From contig JALGZD010000091.1 of the NCBI GenBank assembly GCA_025782395.1, positions 30,473 to 94,472 on the forward strand: a stretch of DNA of 64,000 nt. The letters run 5' to 3'. The position numbers and the translations under genes were made by a program. The stretch is from a bacterium (GTDB lineage: Bacteria > Joyebacterota > Joyebacteria > Joyebacterales > Joyebacteraceae). This document shows positions 1-7,408 of this stretch, piece by piece; positions within the stretch are counted from its first letter, which is position 1, and each line of letters opens with the position of its first letter. The notes under the pieces are model-generated. The model was not told the DNA's origin. It did no database searches and was given only the letters and a program-made list of their open reading frames with translations.

Positions 1-60
1 CTTCGGTGGAGCGGCCGCACGGAGCTTCCAGAAAGGCTCTCGGCGAGAGGTCTTCTCAGG

Positions 61-1701
61 ATGGCGGTCGAGTCAGGCGCACTGCAGAGAGTCACCGGGA
101 CAATGGAGTCATGCTACGCGCAGGCGCTCAGCACGGCTGATGATCTTCCTTGTCCAGAGCTCGCTGAGTTTATGAGCACTGTGCTTCGCAACGCGGTCCT
201 CGGCAACACCCGAATGACGCGCCGCCTCTCACTTGAGGCGCTTGCCGCCGGGAGCAGTCCGGCAAGTGGGGGAGACCAGGACGGCCGGGAACCACACGAT
301 TCAATCGAGCCCGCGATCCTTGCGGCGCGCGAGCTGCATACGTTCAGCGTGGACGGAAAAGAGCTCGCGTTCGATCCCGCGTCCGGTTTCTTCTTTGAAG
401 CAGACACCGTCGCGGCAGATACCATCAGGTGGCTCAGGAGAAGCGCGCCCGCGACCGACCGAGCGGTCCTCGAGCTCAATCACGGCGCCACCTCAGTTCG
501 AACCGCCATCTCCGAAGTAGCAGGACTGACGCCGGGCAGGAAGCCCTGTCGAGACGGGACGCGGGCCGGGGAGATCGAGATCTCCATCAAGTCGTTGGCG
601 CTCAACGTGAGCAGCGCCTGCAACCTCTCGTGTACCTACTGTTACCTCGGAGCAATGTCAGGTTCTCAGACGGGCGCCGGACGTCGTAGAGAGAACGCGG
701 CAGGTGAGACCATGGCGGAAGATGTCGCTTTCAGGGCCATTGATCTCCTGATACGCGAGTCGTTCGGAGAGCCGGAGATATCGATGGTCTTCTTCGGCGG
801 AGAGCCACTTCTCGCGACGGACATGCTCCGTCCAGTCGTTCGCTACGCGAGAGAGCGCGCCACCGAGGTGGGGCGGAAGATCCGCTTCCACATGACAACG
901 AACGGAACACTGCTTACGCCCGGCACCGCCAGACTTCTTGCCGAGCTCGGCATTGACGTCATGGTCAGCATGGACGGCTGCGAAGAGGATCACGACGCCA
1001 ACCGGCGCTTCCGCAACGGCAAGGGATCGTACGCGCATATCGTCCGCAATCTGATGGAGCTGCCTCCCGGTTTCGGCGTGGGGGTCCGGGCGACCGTGAC
1101 GGAGTCGTCGCGACCTCTGACCGAGCTTGTGGCGCATCTTGCAGGGCTCGGTTTTTCCACCGTGCACCTGGCTCCGGTGAGCGGTACAAGTATGAGCAGA
1201 GAGTTCGCGGAGCGGCTCTGTTCTGAATTCGAAGCGCTTGCTATAACGGAACGTGACGCACTTCTGAGAGGTTCGCGCCCGTCGGTGAGCAGTTTCACCG
1301 AGCCGATGGCGCTCCTGGCGCGGGGGTCTCGCCGCGATTCTCCGTGTGGTGCCGGGGCGCGCTATCTCTCCGTTGCGACGGACGGGACACTCTACCTCTG
1401 CCACAGATTCGCAGGTGACGATCGCTTCGCCGTCGGACACGTGGCAGCCGGCATCGACCGTGGGGCGATCACGTCGCTGCTCAAGAGGCTGCGAGCAGCA
1501 TCGTCCGCTTGTCTGGATTGCTGGGCACGTGACCTGTGCGGGGGGCCGTGCCATCATGATCTTGAGACGATGCCGGGAGAATCGGTGGGGCATGATGCGG
1601 TGCGATGCTCCGTCAGGAGGAGGATCATCGAGCTTTCGATGTGGTTGTACGCGGAGCTGCCCGAGGAGCAGAGGAATCGCCTGCGGACGAGCGCGAAGTA
1701 A
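61..1701 (+). CDS. Radical SAM/SPASM peptide maturase
   Basis: This enzyme probably installs thioether or related cross-links in the two small peptides encoded just downstream. The radical SAM cluster motif CxxxCxxC is C187-C191-C194, followed by YL. A complete SPASM domain is visible: C429 and C447, then C484-x2-C487-x5-C493-x3-C497, then C516, which would hold two auxiliary Fe-S clusters. Residues about 95-115 (a VDGKELAFDP-like stretch) resemble the short N-terminal recognition region of SCIFF and QhpD maturases, which join Cys sulfur to non-alpha carbons. The first 90 residues are unfamiliar. The frame stays open from this ATG back to base 1, so the true start may lie outside the window. 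The stop TAA is followed by an in-frame TGA. The family call is firm; the chemistry is inferred from architecture and substrate sequence. Confidence 0.9.
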   Translation: MAVESGALQRVTGTMESCYAQALSTADDLPCPELAEFMSTVLRNAVLGNTRMTRRLSLEALAAGSSPASGGDQDGREPHDSIEPAILAARELHTFSVDGKELAFDPASGFFFEADTVAADTIRWLRRSAPATDRAVLELNHGATSVRTAISEVAGLTPGRKPCRDGTRAGEIEISIKSLALNVSSACNLSCTYCYLGAMSGSQTGAGRRRENAAGETMAEDVAFRAIDLLIRESFGEPEISMVFFGGEPLLATDMLRPVVRYARERATEVGRKIRFHMTTNGTLLTPGTARLLAELGIDVMVSMDGCEEDHDANRRFRNGKGSYAHIVRNLMELPPGFGVGVRATVTESSRPLTELVAHLAGLGFSTVHLAPVSGTSMSREFAERLCSEFEALAITERDALLRGSRPSVSSFTEPMALLARGSRRDSPCGAGARYLSVATDGTLYLCHRFAGDDRFAVGHVAAGIDRGAITSLLKRLRAASSACLDCWARDLCGGPCHHDLETMPGESVGHDAVRCSVRRRIIELSMWLYAELPEEQRNRLRTSAK

Positions 1702-1711
1702 GACTGACAGC

Positions 1712-1860
1712 GAGGCAAGGGTGCGGGATTGTCCGCGGGTGGAAGCGGGCGGAGAGGCAAGGGTGCGCGACCGTCCGCAGGTGGAAGCGGGCGGAGAGGC
1801 AAGGGTGTGGGACCGTCCGCGGGTGGAAGCGGGCGGCGAAGCGGATGTGCGGGAGAGGGG
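1712..1860. repeat. 42-bp tandem repeat between maturase and precursor peptide
   Basis: Three close copies of a 42-bp unit start at 1712, 1754 and 1796, and a degenerate fourth starts at 1838. The unit begins GAGGCAAGGGTGYGSGA. Since 42 is a multiple of three, all three plus-strand frames remain open across the array. One of them (from a TTG at 1729, repeating SAGGSGRRGKG) runs in frame into the first precursor peptide. It is most simply an untranslated spacer expanded by slippage, but a basic N-terminal extension of the peptide cannot be excluded. Confidence 0.85.
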
Positions 1861-1863
1861 GTG

Positions 1864-2049
1864 ATGGGGTTGAAGCACATGAAGCTGGCGAACGGCATCA
1901 GAGGGGCGGCCGAAGTCGCGGCGCAGTCGGAGGTGAGTGACCTGTGTTTCGTCGACTACTCGCAGTGTCCTTCGTCGGATCTCTGCTGGATTGTGGATGC
2001 CGGGTGCGGATGCGAGCAGCATGACAACTGCTTTGTTGATACGGGGTAG
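1864..2049 (+). CDS. Putative RiPP precursor peptide 1 (Cys/Asp-rich, 61 aa)
   Basis: This small gene lies 162 bp after the radical SAM maturase and is too short to name by homology. The first 25 residues lack cysteine and carry the segment HMKLAN, shared with the next peptide (HLRLAN), which marks a leader. The C-terminal part has six cysteines (C28, C35, C41, C48, C50, C56) and three copies of a D-x-C-(F/W)-(I)VD motif: DLCFVD, DLCWIVD and DNCFVD. Each Cys is thus followed by an Asp three or four residues later, much like the CxxxD units cross-linked by the maturase of freyrasin. A GGAGAGGGG ribosome-binding site precedes the ATG closely. A second ATG at 1879 is possible. The precursor role is inferred from size, motif duplication and position. 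Confidence 0.75.
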   Translation: MGLKHMKLANGIRGAAEVAAQSEVSDLCFVDYSQCPSSDLCWIVDAGCGCEQHDNCFVDTG

Positions 2050-2087
2050 GTGTGGTGGGCAGTCGCGTACGGGAAGGAGATCAAGGA

Positions 2088-2255
2088 ATGAATCATCTCA
2101 GGCTGGCGAACAGCGGTTCGGATTCGTCCGGCGCAGCACCGGATTCGCTCCTGTGCTACATTTTCGTTGACTGGGGAGACTGCGGTTCTGTCGACCAGTG
2201 TGGGTTTGACTTCGGCAGCTGCGGCGGGAGAGACGTCTGTCTCGTCGACTACTAG
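2088..2255 (+). CDS. Putative RiPP precursor peptide 2 (Cys/Asp-rich, 55 aa)
   Basis: This is a paralogue of the preceding peptide. The leader has HLRLAN where the first has HMKLAN. Five cysteines (C23, C32, C38, C45, C51) sit in the last 33 residues, again paired with nearby aspartates: CYIFVD, QCGFD and VCLVDY. The D-x-C-(hydrophobic)-VD signature recurs, while the residues between motifs have diverged. A clean AAGGAG site lies eight bases before the ATG. The stop is only 9 bp before the propeller gene, so the two are almost certainly co-transcribed. The product would be exported or assembled after maturation; which step is unknown. Conservation of motif rather than of whole sequence supports a modified-peptide substrate. 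Confidence 0.75.
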   Translation: MNHLRLANSGSDSSGAAPDSLLCYIFVDWGDCGSVDQCGFDFGSCGGRDVCLVDY

Positions 2256-2264
2256 GAGGAAGAG

Positions 2265-3737
2265 ATGAGAGCCGTGGGTGGGTGTTCTGCGGGGGGCGTA
2301 GAGAGGCGATCGACGTGGGTCATCACCGTCGCTGCAATCCTGTGCGCTGGGGCACTCACCGCGGCGCAGGTTGATGCCGGCGTGGGTGCATCCTCCGCCG
2401 CAGCGGGGCTTGGTGGCGTGGAGGTTCGCTCAATAGGGAGCGTTGCTGATTCGACGGTTGCCGGCACAGTAAGGATAGATGAATTGTGGGTGACAAGCCT
2501 TGACGTTTCGGGGGCGAACATCGCCGACGCGCTTCTTGCGGATCTCGACGGAGATGGAGTCCGCGAGATCCTCGTGACAATGGGAAGGGGGAGGGAACTC
2601 ACGACGGTGGTCGCTCTCGAGCCGGAATCCGGCACTGAACTCTGGCGTGTCGTCTACACGAGTGCGGCCAGCGCGCTCACGTCCGATCTCTTCGCGTCCC
2701 CGGGAGAGGAGGTCATGACGTGCTTCGGGCACAGGGTCCTGGTTCAGAGCGGCGCAAGGGGCAAGACCCTCGCCGAGCGCGAGCTTCCAGGGAAGGGTCG
2801 TGGCATCGGCGTTGTGCGAACGACATCCGGAGAACTGCTCATCGTTCTGACTGTCCGCGGCGACGAGAGCGACGACCTCGTGGCTTTGGAACTTCCCGGA
2901 CTGGTCGAGCGCTGGAGAAGAACGGCTCGACACGACGGCAGCGTGTTTGGGGACGGGTTGTCGAAACTCATATGCGCCGACGTCGACGGGGACGGCGCGT
3001 CGGAAATCCTGGTTGTGGAGAACGCAAACATCCTCAGATGTGTGTCATCGGCCGGCGAGGATCTCTGGAGCTCGGAGCTGGGAAAGAAGAGTCGCATGCA
3101 TCCCGAGGGTGTCGCCAGTAATCTGCCCGTTGTCGCAGACCTGACGGGCGATGGATACAACGAGGTCGCCATCGGTTGCTTCGCCGGCGCACTTATTACC
3201 CTCGATGGGGAGACCGGTGATGAATTGGTTCGCATGCGGTTCGGCAACGAATACCACAGGGAAGTGATCGCAAAGAGACAACTGCCGCGTTTCATCAGGA
3301 ACATGATCGCTGGAACGGGGGAACCGATAGGCGAAATGGCGTCCGTCGACGTGGATGGCTCAAGCGGCAGTGAACTCGTCTTTGGCTGCAGTGACGGCCT
3401 GTTGTACGCGGTGGCGCCCAAGTGGGAGAAGCGTGTCTGGGAACTCGACCTCGGGGGTGATGTCTACGATGCGCCGGTGCCCGTCGAACTGGCGCACGTT
3501 GGATTGGACGGAGGCGTCGTACCGTGTCTCGTGGCATGGCATGAGCGACGCGTCGCAGTGCTGGCGCGCGGGACAGGCGAAGAGATTGTCGCTCTTCCTG
3601 ATGATGTGGGGGCGTCTTGTGTGCTCGTATGCGATGTGAACGGCGACGGCAAGGACGACCTCATCGTTGTCAGCGCGAGCACTCAGAACGTCAGGGCGCT
3701 GGAGTTTCGCACGGTGGTGGACGAGGGGAAACGATGA
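2265..3737 (+). CDS. Exported FG-GAP/VCBS-type beta-propeller protein
   Basis: The protein has an N-terminal Sec-type signal segment (residues about 18-40, ending near VDAG). It then carries repeated blades with calcium-binding loops of the DxDGDG type, beginning near D92, D239, D292, D362 (degenerate, DVDGSSGSE) and D457. Such propellers act as extracytoplasmic binding scaffolds; no catalytic motif is visible. The ribosome-binding site AGGAGG overlaps the end of peptide 2. Its place between two probable cross-linked peptides and an ABC transporter recalls quinohemoprotein amine dehydrogenase, in which a propeller subunit holds a small cross-linked subunit. No CxxCH haem motif is present here, so that parallel is structural only. 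The propeller call is solid; partnership with the peptides is inference. Confidence 0.85.
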   Translation: MRAVGGCSAGGVERRSTWVITVAAILCAGALTAAQVDAGVGASSAAAGLGGVEVRSIGSVADSTVAGTVRIDELWVTSLDVSGANIADALLADLDGDGVREILVTMGRGRELTTVVALEPESGTELWRVVYTSAASALTSDLFASPGEEVMTCFGHRVLVQSGARGKTLAERELPGKGRGIGVVRTTSGELLIVLTVRGDESDDLVALELPGLVERWRRTARHDGSVFGDGLSKLICADVDGDGASEILVVENANILRCVSSAGEDLWSSELGKKSRMHPEGVASNLPVVADLTGDGYNEVAIGCFAGALITLDGETGDELVRMRFGNEYHREVIAKRQLPRFIRNMIAGTGEPIGEMASVDVDGSSGSELVFGCSDGLLYAVAPKWEKRVWELDLGGDVYDAPVPVELAHVGLDGGVVPCLVAWHERRVAVLARGTGEEIVALPDDVGASCVLVCDVNGDGKDDLIVVSASTQNVRALEFRTVVDEGKR

Positions 3738-3774
3738 GGAGCGCAGGATTCGTCGAATCGGCAGAGAGGAAGCG

Positions 3775-4491
3775 ATGAAGATCGTGGAGTTCTCCGATGT
3801 CGGAAAGCAATTCCGGCGTCGCGGCCAGCGGCTGGATGCACTGAGAGACCTCAGCTTCACGGCGGCGCCGGGCGAAGCGATCGCTCTCGTCGGTCCAAAC
3901 GGAGCCGGGAAGAGCACGGCGCTCCGTATCGCAGCCGGCCTCCTGATACCATCGGGCGGCCGCGCCGTTGTCTGCGGCTTTGACGTGAGGCATGCGGCGA
4001 CGCACGTTCGACGCCGTGTAGGGGTCTCGCTCGGTGCCGAACGCTCGTTCTACGTAAGGCTGACGGCAAAGATGAACCTTGCGTTCTTCGGGCGTCTCGC
4101 CGGGCTTCGGGGCAGGGAGTTGTCTTCGGCCGTGGACTGCGTGGCGGACGAACTGGATCTCGGACCGTGGCTGAATATGCGCGCTGGGCGACTGTCCAGG
4201 GGGACGGGCGCGCGGCTGGCCGTGGCGAGAGCTTTCCTCGGGGCCCCGTCGCTTCTTCTTCTCGATGAGCCGTTTGCCTCTCTGGACATTACCGGGCGCG
4301 CTCTCGTGTGTTGCGCGATCGAGCGGAGGCTCCGCGACGGGTGCGCTCTCGTGATGGCGACTCACAGAATGGAGGAATCGCGCTTCTGCGAACAGATCGT
4401 CGAGTTGCCGTCACCCGTGTCCGATCCCATCTCGTCGTCCGGGATGTCGGGGCAGCGACGGTCCGCCCAGCCGTCAACGGGGCACGCGTGA
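3775..4491 (+). CDS. ABC transporter ATP-binding protein
   Basis: This 238-residue nucleotide-binding subunit powers the membrane partner encoded next. The Walker A motif GPNGAGKST is at residues 40-48, Walker B LLLLDEP with D164-E165, and the switch histidine lies in MATHRMEE. The signature helix reads LSRGT (140-144) rather than LSGGQ, a tolerated variant. The ATG at 3775 follows a GAGAGGAAG site; upstream in-frame codons overlap the propeller gene and are unlikely to be used. The last 30 residues are Ser/Pro-rich and unusual for the family. The stop overlaps the permease start by one base (TGATG), which implies translational coupling. Given its neighbours, it probably exports the modified peptides, or protects against them. 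Confidence 0.9.
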   Translation: MKIVEFSDVGKQFRRRGQRLDALRDLSFTAAPGEAIALVGPNGAGKSTALRIAAGLLIPSGGRAVVCGFDVRHAATHVRRRVGVSLGAERSFYVRLTAKMNLAFFGRLAGLRGRELSSAVDCVADELDLGPWLNMRAGRLSRGTGARLAVARAFLGAPSLLLLDEPFASLDITGRALVCCAIERRLRDGCALVMATHRMEESRFCEQIVELPSPVSDPISSSGMSGQRRSAQPSTGHA

Positions 4492-5303
4492 TGTCACGGG
4501 ACGTCATCAACCTCCTCTGGGCGTTTGTCGTGAGGAGTGCCGCAACGTACGCAAGCTACCGGTCTAAACTGTTCCTGGGATTTGCATCACTTCTCCTGTC
4601 CGCTATCACGTTCCTGTTTGTGGGAAGGGCCGTAGAACTGGCGGGGTCCGGTTTCGAGGACGAAGTGGGGATGACCTACACGGCCTTCGCACTCATCGGC
4701 GTGATTGTGCACGGTGTTGCTGCTTCCGGGTTGCATGCTTTCCGCAAGACCGTCAGGCGGGAACAATTACAGGGCACGTTCGAGCAACTCGTGTCGAGCG
4801 GCAGGCCCGTCATATTGCTCGTGCTCCTTGCGGGGCTGTCGGAGATCATCATCGCGCAGGGCGTGGCGCTCGGACTGGCAGTGGTTGTTGTAGGCCTCCT
4901 GGGTGTGACGATTCCGGTTACGCTCACGGCGCTGGCGGCAGTGGCCCTCTATTCTCTGACGATGTGTGGGATCGGGTTCATCTCGGCCGGGCTTACGATG
5001 GTTTTCAAGGAGGGAGAGCCGGTGTCGTGGGCGTTCGGAGCACTCTCGGGGTTGCTGGGCGGTGTCTACTTCCCGCTCTCGCTCCTCCCGGTCTGGTTGC
5101 GGAGAGTGGCGTGGATGCTTCCGACATCGCACGTTCTTGCGGTGGTCCGCGCCGGATTCCGCGGGCCGGCTCACGATGTCGACGCCGCCACTCACCTCAT
5201 CTTTCTCCTCATTGCGGCGGCTGTCTCAGTGGTAGTGGGTATCGTTGTCCTCAGGCGTGGTTGCGATCACGCCAGGGTCACCGGGACGCTCCGAGAGTAC
5301 TGA
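4491..5303 (+). CDS. ABC-2 type permease
   Basis: This 270-residue integral membrane protein has about six hydrophobic helices typical of ABC-2 exporter permeases. They begin near residues 24, 55, 100, 140, 180 and 240. A conserved-looking loop precedes the fifth helix (LSGLLGGVYFPLSLLP), characteristic of this family. It is coupled to the ATPase gene by a one-base overlap and ends the putative peptide cluster. The substrate cannot be read from sequence. Export of the small Cys-rich peptides, or of lipid or polysaccharide unrelated to them, are the alternatives. Confidence 0.88.
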   Translation: MSRDVINLLWAFVVRSAATYASYRSKLFLGFASLLLSAITFLFVGRAVELAGSGFEDEVGMTYTAFALIGVIVHGVAASGLHAFRKTVRREQLQGTFEQLVSSGRPVILLVLLAGLSEIIIAQGVALGLAVVVVGLLGVTIPVTLTALAAVALYSLTMCGIGFISAGLTMVFKEGEPVSWAFGALSGLLGGVYFPLSLLPVWLRRVAWMLPTSHVLAVVRAGFRGPAHDVDAATHLIFLLIAAAVSVVVGIVVLRRGCDHARVTGTLREY

Positions 5304-5416
5304 TACACTCTCTCGCTTGAGCGGCACCGGCTGTCCGCGCCTCGCGCTCGCCGCGATTGTTCTTGCTCTCCTCAGCTTTCGTGGTGTCTAATCAGATACA
5401 GCCTTGCCACACTCTG

Positions 5417-5439
5417 CGACGGCGGCATGTCCGCCGTCG
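5417..5439. other. Hairpin downstream of the ABC permease
   Basis: A 9-bp perfect inverted repeat (CGACGGCGG, loop CATGT, CCGCCGTCG) lies in the 186-bp gap between the permease and the kinase gene. No T-run follows, so it may be an mRNA 3' end structure rather than an intrinsic terminator. Confidence 0.5.
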
Positions 5440-5489
5440 TGAGCGGTGTGTGAACGAACCGAGAGACCATCCGCCGGGAGTCCGGCTGC

Positions 5490-7337
5490 TTGAAAAGGTT
5501 CCGAGACACATACATCCCCATCACATCGATCATCGTCGCCATCTTCATTGTCGCGGCTGTGGTCGTGTTTACGTCGATGCGCGACATTGATAGAGGGCGG
5601 CGACATGTGGCGGACGGCCTGGAGCGCAAGGCCGGCGCCATGCTCATGTTTCTGAGTACCGATCTCAGGACCGAACTCGTCTCGCCACGATGGCAACTGT
5701 CGCGTCTTGAGTTCTTCCTCTCCGAGGCTGCCAACCGCGGCCAGGCTGAGTACCTGGCCCTTCTCGATTTCGATGGAACCGTCGTCGCGCACAGCGATAC
5801 CACGATGGTCGGCGCGCCTCACATCGGCTGGTTGCCGGGGGAAGGCGAGCCCGATGCGCCGCCCATCCGCAGGCGGCGCGTTACCATCGACGGGCACGCC
5901 CTCCAGCAGTACGTGACGGCCTTCGATATACATCCAGCAATACTCTGCGAGAGGCCGCCACGAAGGTTCGGTCACAGGATGAGGCCACGCTGCGACGTGG
6001 AGGCCGTCGCCGAACGCCTGTCCGAGCTTCTGGAAAGGCCGATCAACGTATCGCATCCAATACGCCTCTACGGTGTCGTGGCGCTCGACCCCACGGAGAT
6101 AGAGAGGACGTTCCTTCTCTCCCGCAATCGCACTATCCTCCTCGGCGTGATCCTGATTATCGTCGGCGGAGCTGCCATCTACTTCCTCTTTGTGATGTCC
6201 GCATACCGATCGACGCAGACGACGCTTGCGAACATGCGCACGTATACGGACAACGTCATCGAGAGCATGGCGAACGGGCTGATATCCGTCGACGCCGACA
6301 GTCGCGTTGTGACCGTCAACTCCCGGGCGCGTACCCTGTTCGGATTGGGTGACGCGAAGGTCGCCGGCCGAGGCCTTGTCGATGTAGCCGGTCTCGAGCC
6401 GGGCCCCGAGCGGGCGGGAGTGGATCTGGTGCTTCGGGGTGAGAAGAACATTGTTGAAGTGGAGGCGACAGCCATCGTCGCGGGCGAGGAGATCCCTGTC
6501 TCGGTCAGCGCATCGCTGCTCCGGGACGAGGACGGCGAGCGAGCGGGAACGGTTCTGCTCTACCAGGACCTGCGCGAGATCGAGGCGCTCAAGGCCGAGC
6601 TGGAGCGAGGACGTCACCTGGCTTCCCTTGGCAGGCTGGCGGCCGGCGTGGCTCACGAGGTGCGGAATCCTCTCAGCTCGATCAAAGGATTTGCGCAGTT
6701 CCTCCGCAGCAAGTTCAACCCGGGCTCCAAGGAGGAGCGATACTCCGACATCATGATCGAAGAGGTTGAGCGACTCGATCGAGTCGTGCAGGAGCTGCTT
6801 GACTTCGCAAAGCCTGTCGTCGCCGAGATCCGTCCGAGCGACACCAACGCAATCGTTGAAGAGGCGCTCTCGCTCATGTCGGAGGACGCGGATTTCAAAA
6901 ACGTCAGAATCGTCACCGAACTGTCCGATGGGTTGCCGCGCATCCTTGCGGATCCGAGACAGGTGCGCCAGGCGCTCCTCAACGTGCTCCTGAACGGGGT
7001 GGAGGCGATGGAGGACGGCGGGACGCTGAGGGTGAAGACGGGAATCGTTGTTCCCGAGGACGGCACAATCCCGGCGATCGCAAGCGAACGACCGGAGCAG
7101 GTCGTCATCGATATCACAGATACCGGTGAGGGGATGAACGAGCAGGCACTCGCGAAGCTGTTCGAACCGTTCTACACAACGAAACCGACTGGAACCGGTC
7201 TTGGATTGACGATAGTCTCGCGACTCGTGGAGCAGAACGCCGGGCACATCCATGTTGTGAGCGCAGAGGGGAAGGGAACCACGTTCTCCATGGTGTTCAG
7301 AACATCGCCCGGGGAATCGGGCACAGGTTCGCGTTAG
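5490..7337 (+). CDS. Membrane sensor histidine kinase with PAS domain
   Basis: The kinase has one transmembrane helix at residues 9-29, a periplasmic sensing region of about 175 residues, and a second helix near 210-230. A PAS fold (about 245-345), a HisKA dimerisation domain with phospho-acceptor H389 in GVAHEVRNP, and an HATPase domain (N-box NVLLNGVEAM, DTGEGM, TGTGLGL) follow. The periplasmic part contains scattered His and Cys (for example GHRMRPRCD), compatible with metal sensing but not proof of it. The start is a TTG; no better upstream start was found. The next gene encodes its probable response regulator, and a ZraP-like gene follows, so this looks like an envelope-stress or metal-stress system of the ZraS/AtoS class. 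Confidence 0.9.
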   Translation: MKRFRDTYIPITSIIVAIFIVAAVVVFTSMRDIDRGRRHVADGLERKAGAMLMFLSTDLRTELVSPRWQLSRLEFFLSEAANRGQAEYLALLDFDGTVVAHSDTTMVGAPHIGWLPGEGEPDAPPIRRRRVTIDGHALQQYVTAFDIHPAILCERPPRRFGHRMRPRCDVEAVAERLSELLERPINVSHPIRLYGVVALDPTEIERTFLLSRNRTILLGVILIIVGGAAIYFLFVMSAYRSTQTTLANMRTYTDNVIESMANGLISVDADSRVVTVNSRARTLFGLGDAKVAGRGLVDVAGLEPGPERAGVDLVLRGEKNIVEVEATAIVAGEEIPVSVSASLLRDEDGERAGTVLLYQDLREIEALKAELERGRHLASLGRLAAGVAHEVRNPLSSIKGFAQFLRSKFNPGSKEERYSDIMIEEVERLDRVVQELLDFAKPVVAEIRPSDTNAIVEEALSLMSEDADFKNVRIVTELSDGLPRILADPRQVRQALLNVLLNGVEAMEDGGTLRVKTGIVVPEDGTIPAIASERPEQVVIDITDTGEGMNEQALAKLFEPFYTTKPTGTGLGLTIVSRLVEQNAGHIHVVSAEGKGTTFSMVFRTSPGESGTGSR

Positions 7338-7339
7338 CG

Positions 7340-7358
7340 GCTGCCCTGTCAGGGCAGC
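7340..7358. other. Hairpin between kinase and regulator genes
   Basis: GCTGCCC and GGGCAGC form a 7-bp stem around a TGTCA loop two bases after the kinase stop. There is no T-run. It may tune expression of the downstream regulator relative to the kinase. Confidence 0.4.
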
Positions 7359-7408
7359 ATGCAGTGTCAGGGTAGTGAGCATCCGAGCGTATCGGGGAGC
7401 ATGTTTGG

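Noticed and set aside
4308..4490. An N-terminal extension of the ABC permease
   Set aside because: The 61 upstream codons overlap the ATPase motifs and are Arg-rich shadow sequence; the ATG at 4491 couples directly to the ATPase stop.
1..5303. A full quinohemoprotein amine dehydrogenase operon
   Set aside because: No dihaem cytochrome (CxxCH) or QhpE-like protease is present in the window; only the maturase, propeller and small peptides resemble it.
5388..7382. A 664-codon open frame opposite the kinase gene
   Set aside because: It is antisense to a gene with a full set of kinase motifs; long shadow frames are expected at this GC content. The same reasoning excludes most opposite-strand frames (for example 658-2022 and 38738-40396).
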